DNA of 64,000 nucleotides from contig NZ_FOTQ01000008.1 in the NCBI RefSeq assembly GCF_900114635.1, positions 1-64,000 of the forward strand, read 5' to 3'. Positions 63,753 through 64,000 of the stretch are shown here, piece after piece; positions within the stretch are counted from its first letter, which is position 1; every line of letters starts with the position of its first letter. The translations under genes were made by a program, and so were the position numbers. The stretch is from Shimia aestuarii. GTDB taxonomy: Bacteria > Pseudomonadota > Alphaproteobacteria > Rhodobacterales > Rhodobacteraceae. Under the pieces are notes generated by a model. That model ran no database searches. It was not told the DNA's origin and saw only the letters and a program-made list of their open reading frames with translations.

Positions 63753-64000
63753 TGGCACGCAAACGTCCCGAACCGGTTCAGGTTGTCAAACAGCGGCGCG
63801 ATGCGGCGCTGAGCGCGCTTGTGCATGGGGTGCCTTACATCCAGTTTCTCGGCATCGAGTTCGAGCGGCGCGGCGATGAGCTTACGGCGATCCTGCCCTT
63901 TGATGAGAAGTTGATCGGCAACCCGATCCTGCCCGCGATTCATGGTGGTGTGACGGCTGGATTCCTTGAGACTACCGCAGTGATCGGGCTGGCGTGGTCG
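63749..64000 (+). CDS. Second hotdog thioesterase, partial at the window edge
   Basis: Starts at ATG 63749 or the following ATG 63752 (overlapping the previous stop, ATGATG) and stays open to the window end, 84 codons. It reads VQVVKQRRDAALSALVHGVPYIQFLGIEFERRGDELTAILPFDEKLIGNPILPAIHGGVTAGFLETTAVI, a PaaI-like hotdog with its own HGG motif. Paired tandem hotdog genes suggest a two-subunit or double-domain thioesterase. Confidence 0.8.
   Translation, partial: MMARKRPEPVQVVKQRRDAALSALVHGVPYIQFLGIEFERRGDELTAILPFDEKLIGNPILPAIHGGVTAGFLETTAVIGLAWS

Overview
The window looks like about 64 kb of chromosome from a marine alphaproteobacterium of the Roseobacter group (Rhodobacteraceae). That is an inference. 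It rests on high G+C coding sequence with strong third-position bias, a fused MrpA-MrpB antiporter subunit, an Entner-Doudoroff operon under a LacI-type regulator, TRAP transport, a malic enzyme with a phosphotransacetylase-like tail, a free Hint-domain protein, and families such as DUF817 and DUF4202 that I associate with this group. No rRNA, tRNA, CRISPR array or prophage was seen. Almost all of the sequence is ordinary coding DNA in tight operons.

Layout. 1-341 is the end of a broken IS3-family insertion sequence. 456-8542 holds a glyoxalase-fold protein and then an accessory metabolic locus: a nitrilase-family amidase, a self-processing C45 amide hydrolase/acyltransferase, a small unknown protein, an ATP-grasp ligase and a complete three-part TRAP transporter. 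8771-14706 is the Mrp (Mnh/Pha) Na+/H+ antiporter operon. 14707-15468 has no recognisable gene. 15469-19728 carries an SDR oxidoreductase and the divergent katG/oxyR pair. 19711-25883 is the Entner-Doudoroff operon gap-zwf-edd-eda with a divergent LacI-family regulator and a clear palindromic operator. 25903-27167 has a CbiX-like chelatase and DUF4202. 27264-31435 is a three-gene signalling operon (LuxR-type response regulator, FIST sensor, PAS hybrid kinase) resembling NosP/NahK nitric-oxide sensing. 31601-38287 is mixed: a YbaY/META protein, a small membrane protein behind an SD-sequestering hairpin, an esterase, DUF817, a YcaQ-like DNA glycosylase, glyA and NAD kinase. 38351-39796 is a calcium-repeat, probably exported protein. 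40033-44484 holds prpE and maeB, with TTTGCAAA boxes between them. 44858-49403 is the nucleoside salvage operon cdd-deoA-deoB-add-upp. 49481-55652 carries a SPOR protein, a degenerate M48-like membrane protein, an acyl-CoA synthetase, an EamA exporter and a Hint-domain protein. 55731-62564 is a fatty-acid beta-oxidation operon led by a MerR regulator, followed by a second MerR gene and two hotdog thioesterases, the last cut by the window end.

How the genes fit together. The central-carbon genes form a heterotroph's kit: sugar acids enter through the Entner-Doudoroff route, fatty acids and propionate enter as CoA esters, malic enzyme links the C4 and C3 pools, and nucleosides are salvaged. The least understood part is 1070-8542, which pairs amide-cleaving enzymes with an ATP-grasp ligase and a dedicated importer. 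It has a shared sequence motif in its two divergent promoter regions. This is my best candidate for an undescribed catabolic or salvage system.
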